NCBI GenBank assembly: GCA_949746915.1
Contig: CATKEA010000214.1
Coordinates: 1 to 14,683, forward strand
Length of the DNA stretch: 14,683 nt
Source: an uncultured Bacilli bacterium
GTDB lineage: Bacteria > Bacillota_I > Bacilli_A > RF39 > UBA660
Direction of reading: 5' to 3'
In this document: positions 6,664 to 14,012 of the stretch, in pieces
Numbering within the stretch: position 1 is the first letter of the stretch
Layout: each line of letters opens with the position of its first letter
The notes under the pieces: model-generated
Databases searched by the model: none
Told to the model about the DNA's origin: nothing
What the model saw: the letters and a program-made list of their open reading frames with translations, nothing else
Translations under genes and position numbers: made by a program

Positions 6664-8856
6664 CTATTCAGTAATTACTGTTAGTTCTAAAACTTTAACT
6701 TTACTTAAATGTGTTTTTTGTACATAATTTTGAGAAACAATTGTACCAATTTTTCTATTTGGATAAAGACTAATACTAATTTCATTATATTTAAGTTTAA
6801 TTGTATTACTAAATGTTTTACTCCATTGTTCTACATAGTCTTTATCTTTTCCAACAAAATTAGGTAAATAACAAACTTTATTAGTATTATCAGAATCACT
6901 ACAATCTTTATTATTATTTGAAGTATTATTAGATCCCTTAGGTTTATCTAAAACACTTATATTTAGTGTATCAATAGTATCAAGAGCAGTTTTAACAGGA
7001 TAGCTTTGGTAAATGATATCTCCATTATCATACTCACTGTCTAGATCTTTAACATAGCTCAATTTATATTTAACTTTATTTTCTTCCAAATATTTAACTG
7101 CTTCCTCTTTTGATTTTCCAATAAAATTAGGAAGAGAAGGAATATAAGTAGTATTTTTATAAGGGCCATATCCTACAACTGGAATACTATATGTATCATC
7201 ATAACTATAATCAAAAGCTTTAATTAAAGCTCCATCATCTAAATTGCATTTCATTTGCTTAATAACATCATTTAAACTATCTTTATTAACTATATAGTTC
7301 CATAAACTAAGTTTTAAATGCGGGTCATATATAATTTGACCAGTTCCTTGAATATAAAGACTTTGGATGTTAACTATATCTCCACTAGTACTTCGTCCAA
7401 CACTAAGCATATCCTTACCAATATTATAAAAAGATAATATCTGTTTAGTTGTAAGATTGGTATCTAAATTATCACTAATAGCATCAAGTATTTTATTTAA
7501 CTTATCAAGTGATTTTATATCCTTAAACTTAGAAATAAGAGCTTTAACCAATTTTTGTTGATTTTGTCCACGATCTAGGTCACCATTAGGTAAGTCATAT
7601 CTATTTCTAGCAAAAACTAAAGCTCCTTCACCATCCAGAGTCTGTAATCCCTTTTCAATACAAACTTCTCCTGTTCTATCAGAAGAATCAGTACAAAGTC
7701 TTTTAGGAACATCTACTTCAACTCCATCAACAGCATTGACTAATCTAACTAATCCCTTAAAATTTATTTTTACATAATAATCTATTTTTATTCCTGTAAA
7801 AGCTTCAATAGTTTCTAACATACAGTTAGATCCATACCAAGCTGCGTGTGTTAGCTTATTACGACGTTTATCCTTAAAACATTGAATAGGAACATAGCTA
7901 TCTCTTGGAATTGTTACCATAGTTGCATTTAATGTTGAAGGATTGAACGTTATTAAAATTAAAGAGTCACCATGAACACCAGCATTTTTACTTAATCCAT
8001 CAACTTCACTATCAACACCCATCAAAAGTAAAGTAAAAGGTTTTGTAATACTATTACCATCACTATATAAATAATCATTTGAAGAAGCATCTTTCTTATA
8101 TTTTTTTTCTTCTGTTTTAATTATTTTAACATCGTTACTTATATTAGAAAACTCTTCCATTTCTCCAAACATCATTTTATAATTGCTCGATATGAACATA
8201 TAATCAATATTATCAGTATATAAATCATGTAACATTGTACTTATATCATCATATTTTACAATATCATTAGTACCAAGTAAGTTATATCTATTTATCATAC
8301 TACTTGGTATCGTATAATTTTCAATAGAAGTACTATCATTTAATAAACCAATTTTAGAGTTAGATATATCATTGATATCATTTAATTTATTACTACTTTT
8401 AGTAATTAAACTACTAGAATAAGTAATAGTACTTTTATTAATACCCGAAACATATGAATAGAATTTATTTGTAAAAAAACCTAAAGTAAAGTTAACTATA
8501 ACAAAAAGAAACATTGCAAAACAAAATAGTAAATTATTTCTTAAACTTTTTTTCTTTGATCTAATTAATTTATAATTATTATAAAAAAGAAATAAATCAA
8601 TAGCAATTATAATACCAACGATTATATATCTAATACTTTTTTCTATTGGTCCAAGTAACATTACTTGATATATAAGATAACCACTAGCTAGTATACTAGT
8701 AAAAACTAAAATATTAGGAAGTGTAACTTTAACTCCTGATTTTTTATTGTTTTTTCTACGTGAATTACTTTTATTTACATTAGTTCGATTAGTAGAACTT
8801 CTAGAAGATGTGTTCTTGTTTATTGTACTTTTTTTTGTACTATTTTTATTTGTCAT
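6664..8856 (-). CDS. LCP (LytR-CpsA-Psr) family cell-wall glycopolymer ligase with SBP-like insert and two PASTA domains
   Basis: The ATG at 8854-8856 gives 730 residues. A 5' in-frame ATG (8887-8889) would put a consensus -10 TATAAT inside the gene, so it is rejected. Order: Ser/Asn/Lys-rich cytosolic tail (1-42), three membrane segments (about 46-68, 76-93, 107-129), a roughly 80-residue extracellular region (about 168-250) resembling a solute-binding-protein lobe, then the LCP domain (about 275-440) with LLLMGVDSE, TMVTIPRDSYVP, LVNAVDGVEVDVP and ARNRYDLPNGDLDRGQNQQ. Two C-terminal PASTA-like domains (about 574-638 and 664-730), each starting LPNF(I/V)GK, are separated by an Asn/Ser linker. 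LCP enzymes attach teichoic acids or other glycopolymers from undecaprenyl carriers to peptidoglycan; PASTA domains bind peptidoglycan. The fusion is uncommon. Paired cysteines flank several loops outside the membrane. Confidence 0.88.
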   Translation of the reverse strand: MTNKNSTKKSTINKNTSSRSSTNRTNVNKSNSRRKNNKKSGVKVTLPNILVFTSILASGYLIYQVMLLGPIEKSIRYIIVGIIIAIDLFLFYNNYKLIRSKKKSLRNNLLFCFAMFLFVIVNFTLGFFTNKFYSYVSGINKSTITYSSSLITKSSNKLNDINDISNSKIGLLNDSTSIENYTIPSSMINRYNLLGTNDIVKYDDISTMLHDLYTDNIDYMFISSNYKMMFGEMEEFSNISNDVKIIKTEEKKYKKDASSNDYLYSDGNSITKPFTLLLMGVDSEVDGLSKNAGVHGDSLILITFNPSTLNATMVTIPRDSYVPIQCFKDKRRNKLTHAAWYGSNCMLETIEAFTGIKIDYYVKINFKGLVRLVNAVDGVEVDVPKRLCTDSSDRTGEVCIEKGLQTLDGEGALVFARNRYDLPNGDLDRGQNQQKLVKALISKFKDIKSLDKLNKILDAISDNLDTNLTTKQILSFYNIGKDMLSVGRSTSGDIVNIQSLYIQGTGQIIYDPHLKLSLWNYIVNKDSLNDVIKQMKCNLDDGALIKAFDYSYDDTYSIPVVGYGPYKNTTYIPSLPNFIGKSKEEAVKYLEENKVKYKLSYVKDLDSEYDNGDIIYQSYPVKTALDTIDTLNISVLDKPKGSNNTSNNNKDCSDSDNTNKVCYLPNFVGKDKDYVEQWSKTFSNTIKLKYNEISISLYPNRKIGTIVSQNYVQKTHLSKVKVLELTVITE

Positions 8857-8874
8857 ATCATCACTCTCAATTAT

Positions 8875-8880
8875 ATTATA
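8875..8880 (-). promoter_or_regulatory. -10 element of the LCP gene
   Basis: On the - strand TATAAT is followed at once by a second overlapping TATAAT, about 20 bases before the ATG at 8856. No good -35 is visible 16-18 bases upstream. The position rules out the upstream ATG as the main start. Confidence 0.45.
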
Positions 8881-9003
8881 CCCAAACATAAATATAATTA
8901 AATAAGAAGAACTAAAAAAATTACAAATTTGACATGATTTGTATTGAATAAATGTAAAACAATTTAAAGAAAATATCGAAATATGTACGAAATTTAAAAA
9001 AAA

Positions 9004-9012
9004 TGTTATAAT
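9004..9012 (+). promoter_or_regulatory. extended -10 promoter of the glucosaminidase gene
   Basis: TGTTATAAT is an extended -10 (TGn plus TATAAT at 9007-9012), about 30 bases before the start codon. The -35 region (TGTACG near 8984-8989) is poor, which extended -10 promoters tolerate. ATGTTAT is directly repeated with a spacing of eight bases (9003-9009 and 9011-9017), and TTATAAT/ATTATAA (9006-9012/9016-9022) forms an inverted repeat over the start region. Confidence 0.55.
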
Positions 9013-9029
9013 GTTATTATAAAGTGTGT

Positions 9030-9037
9030 AAGGAGGG
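9030..9037 (+). promoter_or_regulatory. ribosome binding site that decides a TTG start
   Basis: AAGGAGGG is a near-perfect Shine-Dalgarno sequence seven bases before TTG at 9045. An upstream in-frame GTG (9024) precedes it and so cannot use it. Confidence 0.85.
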
Positions 9038-9044
9038 ATATTTT

Positions 9045-11789
9045 TTGCAAAAAACCAAGTATTTGCTATTTTTGTCTTTTTGTTTACTTATTCCAACTTC
9101 AGCTAAAGCGCTTTCCGTGGGTGAAATAAAAAACAGAGATTTTTGTAATACAAAAAAAACAGAGTTAGCTTATGCTAATCCAGATGGAAGTCTTTCTAAT
9201 AAAGCATGTTATGACTCGTATGAAGAAGCTAAAACAGTCATGAATACTTCTACTGAAGATGGTAGTGATAATCTTGTTATAATTGAAGATGGAATGATTG
9301 TTGATGCTAAATATGCCTTTATTGATTATGATCAGAAAATCTCATCGACAACATATATTTATAAAAATAAAAATGATACTAGTAGTTATAGTTACATTAA
9401 AGGTGGACCAAGTGATGATGCTGTATTATTAGAGGTAGATTATCCTACTAAAAGAATAAAAATAAAAGTAGCAGGATTAACTGGTTGGATACATAAATAT
9501 GAAGATGATCAAACAACATCTTCTTCAAGTTATGGTAGTAATCAATATGACATAATTCCTGTATCTTGGACTAAATCACCATCATTTTATGAAGTTGGTG
9601 TTGTAAGTGATACTAAAGAAGAATATATAAGACATGCTTTACCACAGAATCTTTTAGGGACTAAGCCAACTAATTACATAAAATTTGGTAAAAAACCACC
9701 AATGTTAAATAATGGTAAATATTATAGTTATGATGGTATTTATTTTTATAAAGATATCAAAACAATGATTAATGATTATAAAGCAGGTAACTATAATAAT
9801 GCTGTTAATAGTAACGAGCCTTATTATAATTTTTATTTATATTTAAACTATCGTACTAAGAGTAACTATACTGGTGAAGATATTGATAAATATATAAAGG
9901 ATGTAAAAAAATACACAGCAAGCAATTCTAAATTTTATGATAGTGGAAAATACTTTGAAAGTGCTCAAAATAATTATGGAATAAACTTAGCTCTGATGTT
10001 TTCAGTTGGAGCAAATGAATCAGCATATGGTACAAGTAACATTGCTATGACTAAAAACAATTTATTTGGACTTAATGCTGTAGATACATCTCCTGGAGAA
10101 TCAGCTTCGATGTATGCTAGTGTTGAAGATTGTATTAATACTTATGCTTATTCTTGGTTAAGTTATGGTTTTATTCAGCCTGGAGATTGGCGATGGCATG
10201 GCAGCAACTTAGGAACAAAAGACCAAGGTCTTAATGTTAAATATGCTTCTGACCCATATTGGGGAGAATCAGCAGCAGCTAGATATTATGAATTAGATAA
10301 ATATTATGATTTTCAAGATTATAACTCATATGAGCAAGCTGTTTTAAAAGAAAAATCAGATACAGGAATAAAGGCTTATAAAGATCCAAATGGACTACCA
10401 GTTTCTTCACAATTTTATAAATTTTACTTAAAGAATGTACCAATAGTAATATTAAAAGAAGTAACTGGACCAGCAGTAAATGGAAATACCACTTGGTATC
10501 AAATTACTAGTGATCCAACCTTAGATCCTAATACTTTAGAATATATTGGAGATTCAAAAAGTAATCCAAGATATACTTATGATTGGAACAAAATGCTTGT
10601 CTATGTACCAGCTAGTTACTTTGTAAAGATAAATACTAAAGAGACAACAAATCTTTTACAAAATCCAATAGATCAAGGTGGAGAAGAAGAAAAGCCAACA
10701 CCATCTCCGTCAACTAGTCCAACGCCAAGTCCAACTCCATCACCAACAGTAAGTCCGACACCAAGTGTATCTCCAACACCAACGCCATCTCCAAGTCCGA
10801 CACCAAGTCCAACAGATACACCAATACTACCAAATAATCCCAATAGTAGTCTTAAAGAAAAAGTAAATAATAATTATTATTTTAATGAGCTTACTATGAG
10901 TGATAATAAGGTAACAGTAAGTGGACATTTATCAATCCAAGGTGTAAATAATCCAAAAGATAAAACAAAAAATTATATGATTTTTAAGAATGTGTTGACA
11001 AATAAAGAATATTACTATAAATTAGATTCATGGACTGGAAGTTTTATAATGACTAACCCAGAAGAAAGTATAAAATATGATTATACTGGAGGGTGGTTTA
11101 AATCAACACTTGATTTGTCGTTTTTACCACAAGGTGATTATCAAATGTATGTTGAAGTTGCTAATAGTGACTCTAAAGTAAGACGTAATTTCAATAATTT
11201 ATTTTATAAAGAGATAACTAGAAAAAATACTTCATCAACTAAAAGAGGATATCAATTTCTAATGAATTATTTAGAAAGAAGTATGCCAATGGAATTAACA
11301 ATTCGTGATGAAGGACTTATTTCTTCAAAAAACCCACCAACTAGAGATATGATGTATAACTCATATACAACATTAACTTTAAGTGGAAGTAAATTACGAA
11401 TACGTGGAACAAGTCATAATGTTGGAGTAAACTACAGTGCTAATACAAATGTTGAAAGGACTGTTGTATTAGAAAATATTCAGACATTTACAAGAAAAGT
11501 GTACAACGCTGGAAGTATAACAACAGGAGACTATCAAGTAACTTTAAAAGTATCTGATGGTTTTGATAAAACTAGAGTATGGTATGATACCACTATTGAT
11601 ATAAATAATTTAAATACTGGTGTCTATGCTATATATTTAAAAACCAAAGCAGGTAGCAATGAGGACTATGGAGAACTAAATGATATATTGTTTAAAACAC
11701 TAAATCAGCAGACGACTATAAATGGAAAAAAAGCTTATCTAAGAAGAGTAAATAATAAACGTTATAGAATTGAATTAGTAATAGAATAA
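9045..11789 (+). CDS. secreted N-acetylglucosaminidase (GH73-type autolysin) with Pro/Thr/Ser linker and tandem C-terminal domain
   Basis: The TTG start gives 914 residues with a signal peptide (1-22, cut after AKA). An N-terminal SH3-like part contains GWIHKYE. The glucosaminidase domain is at about 300-431: YFESAQNNYGINLALMFSVGANESAYGTS motif region with E325 as likely catalytic acid, NNLFGLNAVD, the YASVEDCINTYAYSWL helix and the late AAARYYELDKYY stretch. It cleaves the GlcNAc-MurNAc backbone outside the cell. A second SH3-like part follows (about 439-532). A Pro-Thr-Ser-rich linker of about 43 residues (551-593) leads to two related beta-rich units, 614-726 and 774-886, each 113 residues. 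Transcribed divergently from the LCP gene. The mature N-terminus has two cysteines. It probably acts in cell separation or wall growth; spore-cortex or mother-cell lysis is possible but no sporulation promoter is seen. Confidence 0.85.
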   Translation: MQKTKYLLFLSFCLLIPTSAKALSVGEIKNRDFCNTKKTELAYANPDGSLSNKACYDSYEEAKTVMNTSTEDGSDNLVIIEDGMIVDAKYAFIDYDQKISSTTYIYKNKNDTSSYSYIKGGPSDDAVLLEVDYPTKRIKIKVAGLTGWIHKYEDDQTTSSSSYGSNQYDIIPVSWTKSPSFYEVGVVSDTKEEYIRHALPQNLLGTKPTNYIKFGKKPPMLNNGKYYSYDGIYFYKDIKTMINDYKAGNYNNAVNSNEPYYNFYLYLNYRTKSNYTGEDIDKYIKDVKKYTASNSKFYDSGKYFESAQNNYGINLALMFSVGANESAYGTSNIAMTKNNLFGLNAVDTSPGESASMYASVEDCINTYAYSWLSYGFIQPGDWRWHGSNLGTKDQGLNVKYASDPYWGESAAARYYELDKYYDFQDYNSYEQAVLKEKSDTGIKAYKDPNGLPVSSQFYKFYLKNVPIVILKEVTGPAVNGNTTWYQITSDPTLDPNTLEYIGDSKSNPRYTYDWNKMLVYVPASYFVKINTKETTNLLQNPIDQGGEEEKPTPSPSTSPTPSPTPSPTVSPTPSVSPTPTPSPSPTPSPTDTPILPNNPNSSLKEKVNNNYYFNELTMSDNKVTVSGHLSIQGVNNPKDKTKNYMIFKNVLTNKEYYYKLDSWTGSFIMTNPEESIKYDYTGGWFKSTLDLSFLPQGDYQMYVEVANSDSKVRRNFNNLFYKEITRKNTSSTKRGYQFLMNYLERSMPMELTIRDEGLISSKNPPTRDMMYNSYTTLTLSGSKLRIRGTSHNVGVNYSANTNVERTVVLENIQTFTRKVYNAGSITTGDYQVTLKVSDGFDKTRVWYDTTIDINNLNTGVYAIYLKTKAGSNEDYGELNDILFKTLNQQTTINGKKAYLRRVNNKRYRIELVIE
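10695..10823 (+). repeat. imperfect tandem repeat coding the Pro/Thr/Ser linker
   Basis: Short units such as CCAACACCAAGT and CCATCTCCAAGT recur with small changes, coding PTPSPS-type residues 551-593 of the glucosaminidase. The repetition makes copy-number change by slippage likely. Confidence 0.75.
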
Positions 11790-11828
11790 GTTGTTAAACA
11801 TATAATATAGTATCACTGCTTAATTGTG

Positions 11829-11836
11829 GTGATCAC
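11829..11836. repeat. short palindrome in the leader of the next gene
   Basis: GTGATCAC is a perfect eight-base palindrome, with TTGTG/CACAA (11824-11828/11834-11838) around it. It lies 23 bases downstream of a TATAAT (11801-11806). It may be an operator or part of a folded leader. Confidence 0.25.
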
Positions 11837-11842
11837 AAATTT

Positions 11843-11869
11843 AGGGACTATAGGTTTATAGTCCCTTTC
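11843..11869 (+). terminator. hairpin between the glucosaminidase and the next gene (terminator or attenuator)
   Basis: AGGGACTATA (11843-11852) pairs perfectly with TATAGTCCCT (11857-11866) around a GGTT loop. Only three T follow, so it is a weak terminator by the standard criteria. It lies between a TATAAT at 11801 and the start at 11898, so it could also be a leader attenuator for the downstream gene. Confidence 0.5.
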
Positions 11870-11897
11870 AATAACTAAACATATGGGGGAAAAAGAA

Positions 11898-12377
11898 ATG
11901 ACAATTAGAGGAGAAGTAATAATAATTACAAGTAAGGGTTCAAAATTATCAGAAGAACCTATTCTGATTAGATTAATAGCAGAATTTAGAAGTATAGATA
12001 ATGTTATTAAAACATTTTGTTTTAATAACGATTTAAATGTAAGACTAGATAAAGATGGTAACTATATGATAGATTTATCAGAACAATTAGGATTTACAGT
12101 TCTTACTATTGAAGATGGTCTTGTATATTTATCTTTACCAAGAAGTATGAGTGAGAAAGAAAAAGAAAAACTTGAGACATGTGCAAGTTTCTTTAAAGGA
12201 AATAATAGTGCTGTTTTATACTATTTTGATCCTGAAAATAAAGAAGAATTTTGCCAAAAAATACTATATGGAAGCGATCTAAGAAAAATGAACTTTGTTA
12301 AAGATCACTTACAAGAATATACGAAGATTATTGAAGAAAAAACAGAAGGAGAAAAAGTCTTAAAAAAAAGGGTTTAA
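11898..12377 (+). CDS. hypothetical cytosolic protein of 159 residues
   Basis: The family is not recognised. The ATG at 11898 is chosen because GGGGGA (11885-11890) precedes it by seven bases; another ATG at 11883 overlaps that site. The protein has no signal peptide or membrane segment. The first strand MTIRGEVIIITSKG (1-14) is followed by a helix, then alternating strands (NLMIDLSEQ-like region at about 55-60, VLTIEDGLVYLSLPRS at 68-83), and a Lys/Glu-rich C-terminal part with a DPENKEEFCQK segment and a basic tail KKRV. Mixed alpha/beta fold is inferred from this pattern only. It is monocistronic with a terminator after it. A role tied to the wall genes upstream is not supported by the sequence. 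Confidence 0.65.
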   Translation: MTIRGEVIIITSKGSKLSEEPILIRLIAEFRSIDNVIKTFCFNNDLNVRLDKDGNYMIDLSEQLGFTVLTIEDGLVYLSLPRSMSEKEKEKLETCASFFKGNNSAVLYYFDPENKEEFCQKILYGSDLRKMNFVKDHLQEYTKIIEEKTEGEKVLKKRV

Positions 12378-12382
12378 ATACC

Positions 12383-12427
12383 AAAATAGACATAGTTAAA
12401 TTATAAGACTACTGTCTATTTTTTTGA
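12383..12427 (+). terminator. rho-independent terminator
   Basis: AAAATAGACA (12383-12392) pairs with TGTCTATTTT (12413-12422) with an extra AGT/ACT step inside, followed by a T-run. It starts six bases after the preceding stop. Confidence 0.85.
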
Positions 12428-12551
12428 TAATTTCAAATTTATAGTTATCAATGTGCTACTCTAAGTAAACTAAAAAATACTAATTTAAAAGTGAGTTGGA
12501 GTAATATTTTATAACATAGACTGTTATTGAAAGCTGAATTCAATTGATAAC
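12424..12551. repeat. TTATCAAT / ATTGATAA repeats in a gene-free stretch
   Basis: TTGATAA (12424-12430), GTTATCAAT (12444-12452) and ATTGATAAC (12543-12551) are the same word in alternating orientation; the last two are perfect nine-base inverted copies about 90 bases apart. No gene is visible in 12378-12624 (247 bases). Possibly regulator sites for the downstream gene or a remnant of a mobile element; base composition makes chance a real alternative. Confidence 0.3.
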
Positions 12552-12569
12552 AAAAAAAGATTTACTATT

Positions 12570-12596
12570 TTGACCAATTTCTATTTTAATTATAAT
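12570..12596 (+). promoter_or_regulatory. promoter of the 139-residue hypothetical gene
   Basis: TTGACC (12570-12575) and TATAAT (12591-12596) match -35 and -10 elements well, but the spacing of 15 is short. The -10 overlaps an in-frame ATG at 12595, so that ATG is not the start. Confidence 0.5.
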
Positions 12597-12624
12597 GTTT
12601 GTAATTCAAAGAGGTGTTGATATA

Positions 12625-13044
12625 ATGAAATTACTAGATTATACAGGAAAACTAAATAATCATAATGAATATTTACAGGTACTGAACCAACTAGAAAAGA
12701 AGTGTCAATATATTGAGTATGTTTTAATAAATGAAGATGAAACGAAATTTATAAAAAATTTTGAAAGATTTATAATTTCTTTAGAACTAAAAAATAAATG
12801 GTGGGGAACTAAATCTAGTCAAAAAAATAAGGTATATAAAATAAAGTCTTCACATGAGATTTTTAGCTATCTAAAACAGTTTGAAACCTTTTGTAAATAT
12901 ACTATTTCAAATGATGGTGATCTTGTAGAAGATACAGCTTTTGGAATAAATGATATTGCCTTTTTTGATAACAAAGAAATACCATTATTATTTACAACTA
13001 CACATGAGGGTTATATTACAATTAGAGCTGACTTATTTAAATAA
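12625..13044 (+). CDS. hypothetical cytosolic protein of 139 residues
   Basis: This looks like a small uncharacterised protein of a kind found in Bacillota, as I recall, but I cannot name a function. The ATG at 12625 follows AGAGGTG (12610-12616) at good spacing and lies downstream of the putative -10. No membrane segment or signal peptide. Notable residues are a KNKWWGTKSS turn (57-66), a YKIKSSHEIFSYLKQFETFCKY helix region (71-92) and an acidic then hydrophobic C-terminus ending TTTHEGYITIRADLFK. The two Trp residues and the FFDNKEIPLLFTTT strand suggest a compact single domain, perhaps of the immunity-protein or SMI1/KNR4-like size range; there is no toxin partner next to it and this comparison is weak. 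Monocistronic, with its own promoter and terminator. Confidence 0.65.
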   Translation: MKLLDYTGKLNNHNEYLQVLNQLEKKCQYIEYVLINEDETKFIKNFERFIISLELKNKWWGTKSSQKNKVYKIKSSHEIFSYLKQFETFCKYTISNDGDLVEDTAFGINDIAFFDNKEIPLLFTTTHEGYITIRADLFK

Positions 13045-13060
13045 ATTATAATTTACTATT

Positions 13061-13116
13061 ATAAAAGTGTAAGAAGTAAATCCACCAATCAGGATTGAAA
13101 AGTACACTTTTTTATT
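13061..13116 (+). terminator. branched terminator-like structure
   Basis: ATAAAAGTGT (13061-13070) pairs with ACACTTTTTTAT (13104-13115), and a second hairpin AATCC/GGATT (13079-13083/13092-13096) lies inside the loop. A T-run forms the 3' arm. It is 16 bases after the preceding stop. Confidence 0.65.
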
Positions 13117-13330
13117 ATGATGTATAAAGAATAAAAAAGCTTTTAAAAAGTAAAATAAGAAGCCAACAGATAAAGGCAACGAAGATAGCAACATTAAATA
13201 AGTTTTTATGTTATACTAAAGAAGAAATATATTATAACAAGTAAAAAAATTTATACTAGTATTTTGTAGGCGGGTCAAACTATTAGAAAAATTTTAGACA
13301 ATCATGAATGATTCAAAAAGATGATAAATT
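13117..13330. other. gene-free stretch before the GrpB gene
   Basis: No ORF with a ribosome binding site and no clear repeat. TGTTATACT at 13209-13217 is an extended -10-like sequence without a good -35 and is the best promoter candidate; the leader from it to the gene start would be about 115 bases. A GC-richer patch GTAGGCGGGTC at about 13266-13276 stands out but has no assignable role. Confidence 0.3.
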
Positions 13331-13340
13331 GGAGGTATAT

Positions 13341-13901
13341 ATGAAAAAAGCATTATCAGATATGACATTAGAAGAATTGTGGAAATTGTTTCCTATAAAA
13401 TTTACTGATTACAGTAAAGCTTTTAAAACAGTTTATTCAAATGAAGAAAGTATTCTAAAATCTTTACTTGGCAATTATATAAGTAGGATAAGTCATGTCG
13501 GTAGCACTGCTATTGAAAATATAAAAACTAAGCCAATAATAGATATTTTAATAGAAATAGATTTTGCTAATAAAGATACTGTTAAATATATACTACTTAA
13601 AAATGATTATATTTTAATGTCAGAAACTTTAGATAAAATATCTTTTAATAAGGGATATACAGTAAATGGATATGCTGATAATGTATTTCATATTCATATA
13701 AAAAAATATGGTGATTGCGATGAGTTATACTTTAGAGATTATTTAAATGATAATGAACAAAAAGCCAAAGAATATGAAAAATTAAAGTTAGAATTATATA
13801 ATAAATATAAGCTTAATAGAGATTTATATACTAATGGTAAGAAAAAATTTGTTGATAAAATAGTTAATTTAGCAAAGGAAAAATATCATAATAAATATTA
13901 A
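13341..13901 (+). CDS. GrpB family protein (nucleotidyltransferase-like, UPF0157)
   Basis: The 186-residue protein has the GrpB signature HVGSTAIENIKTKPIIDILI (52-71), in which G54-S55 and D68 correspond to the GS and Asp positions of the nucleotidyltransferase fold. A later HIHIKKYG and ELYFRDYLNDN (loading about 130-150) and the YEKLKLELYNKY helix are also family features. The N-terminal LSDMTLEELWKLFPI (5-19) is typical of GrpB proteins in Bacillota. GrpB proteins are widespread and their substrate is not established; some are annotated as dephospho-CoA kinase domains only by fusion. The ATG at 13341 follows GGAGG (13331-13335); an upstream in-frame ATG at 13308 has no ribosome site. Monocistronic or co-transcribed with the regulator downstream. 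Confidence 0.82.
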   Translation: MKKALSDMTLEELWKLFPIKFTDYSKAFKTVYSNEESILKSLLGNYISRISHVGSTAIENIKTKPIIDILIEIDFANKDTVKYILLKNDYILMSETLDKISFNKGYTVNGYADNVFHIHIKKYGDCDELYFRDYLNDNEQKAKEYEKLKLELYNKYKLNRDLYTNGKKKFVDKIVNLAKEKYHNKY

Positions 13902-13935
13902 CAATTAAGTTCTATAATCCAAATGTTAAAAAAGT

Positions 13936-13988
13936 TTGACAAAGTTCCAAAGTTCTTTTGTAGATTTGCTAATAGTAATAATCTATAA
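13936..13988 (+). promoter_or_regulatory. promoter and possible operator of the XRE regulator gene
   Basis: A perfect -35 TTGACA is at 13936-13941; the best -10 (TAGATT at 13961-13966 or TGTAGA at 13959-13964) is poor, and a TATAAT at 13984-13989 is too far away to pair with it. TTGTAGATT (13958-13966) and AATCTATAA (13980-13988) form an inverted repeat with one mismatch, centres 22 bases apart, i.e. two helical turns. AAAGTTC is also repeated directly at about 13941-13954. The inverted repeat is a reasonable operator for autoregulation by the XRE protein. Confidence 0.4.
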
Positions 13989-14012
13989 TTGCAAGTGAAA
14001 GGAGTGATGACT

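Noticed and set aside
8929..8934. Perfect TTGACA as -35 of the glucosaminidase gene
   Set aside because: No acceptable -10 follows at 15-19 bases (best is TGTAAA at 8953), and a far better extended -10 lies at 9004-9012, too distant to pair with it.
8940..8958. Possible WalR box (TGTATT ... TGTAAA) before the glucosaminidase gene
   Set aside because: The first hexamer breaks the consensus and the spacer is seven bases instead of five.
10695..10823. Repeated short units considered as a CRISPR-like or minisatellite array
   Set aside because: The units are in frame, code a Pro/Thr/Ser linker and have no regular repeat-spacer structure.
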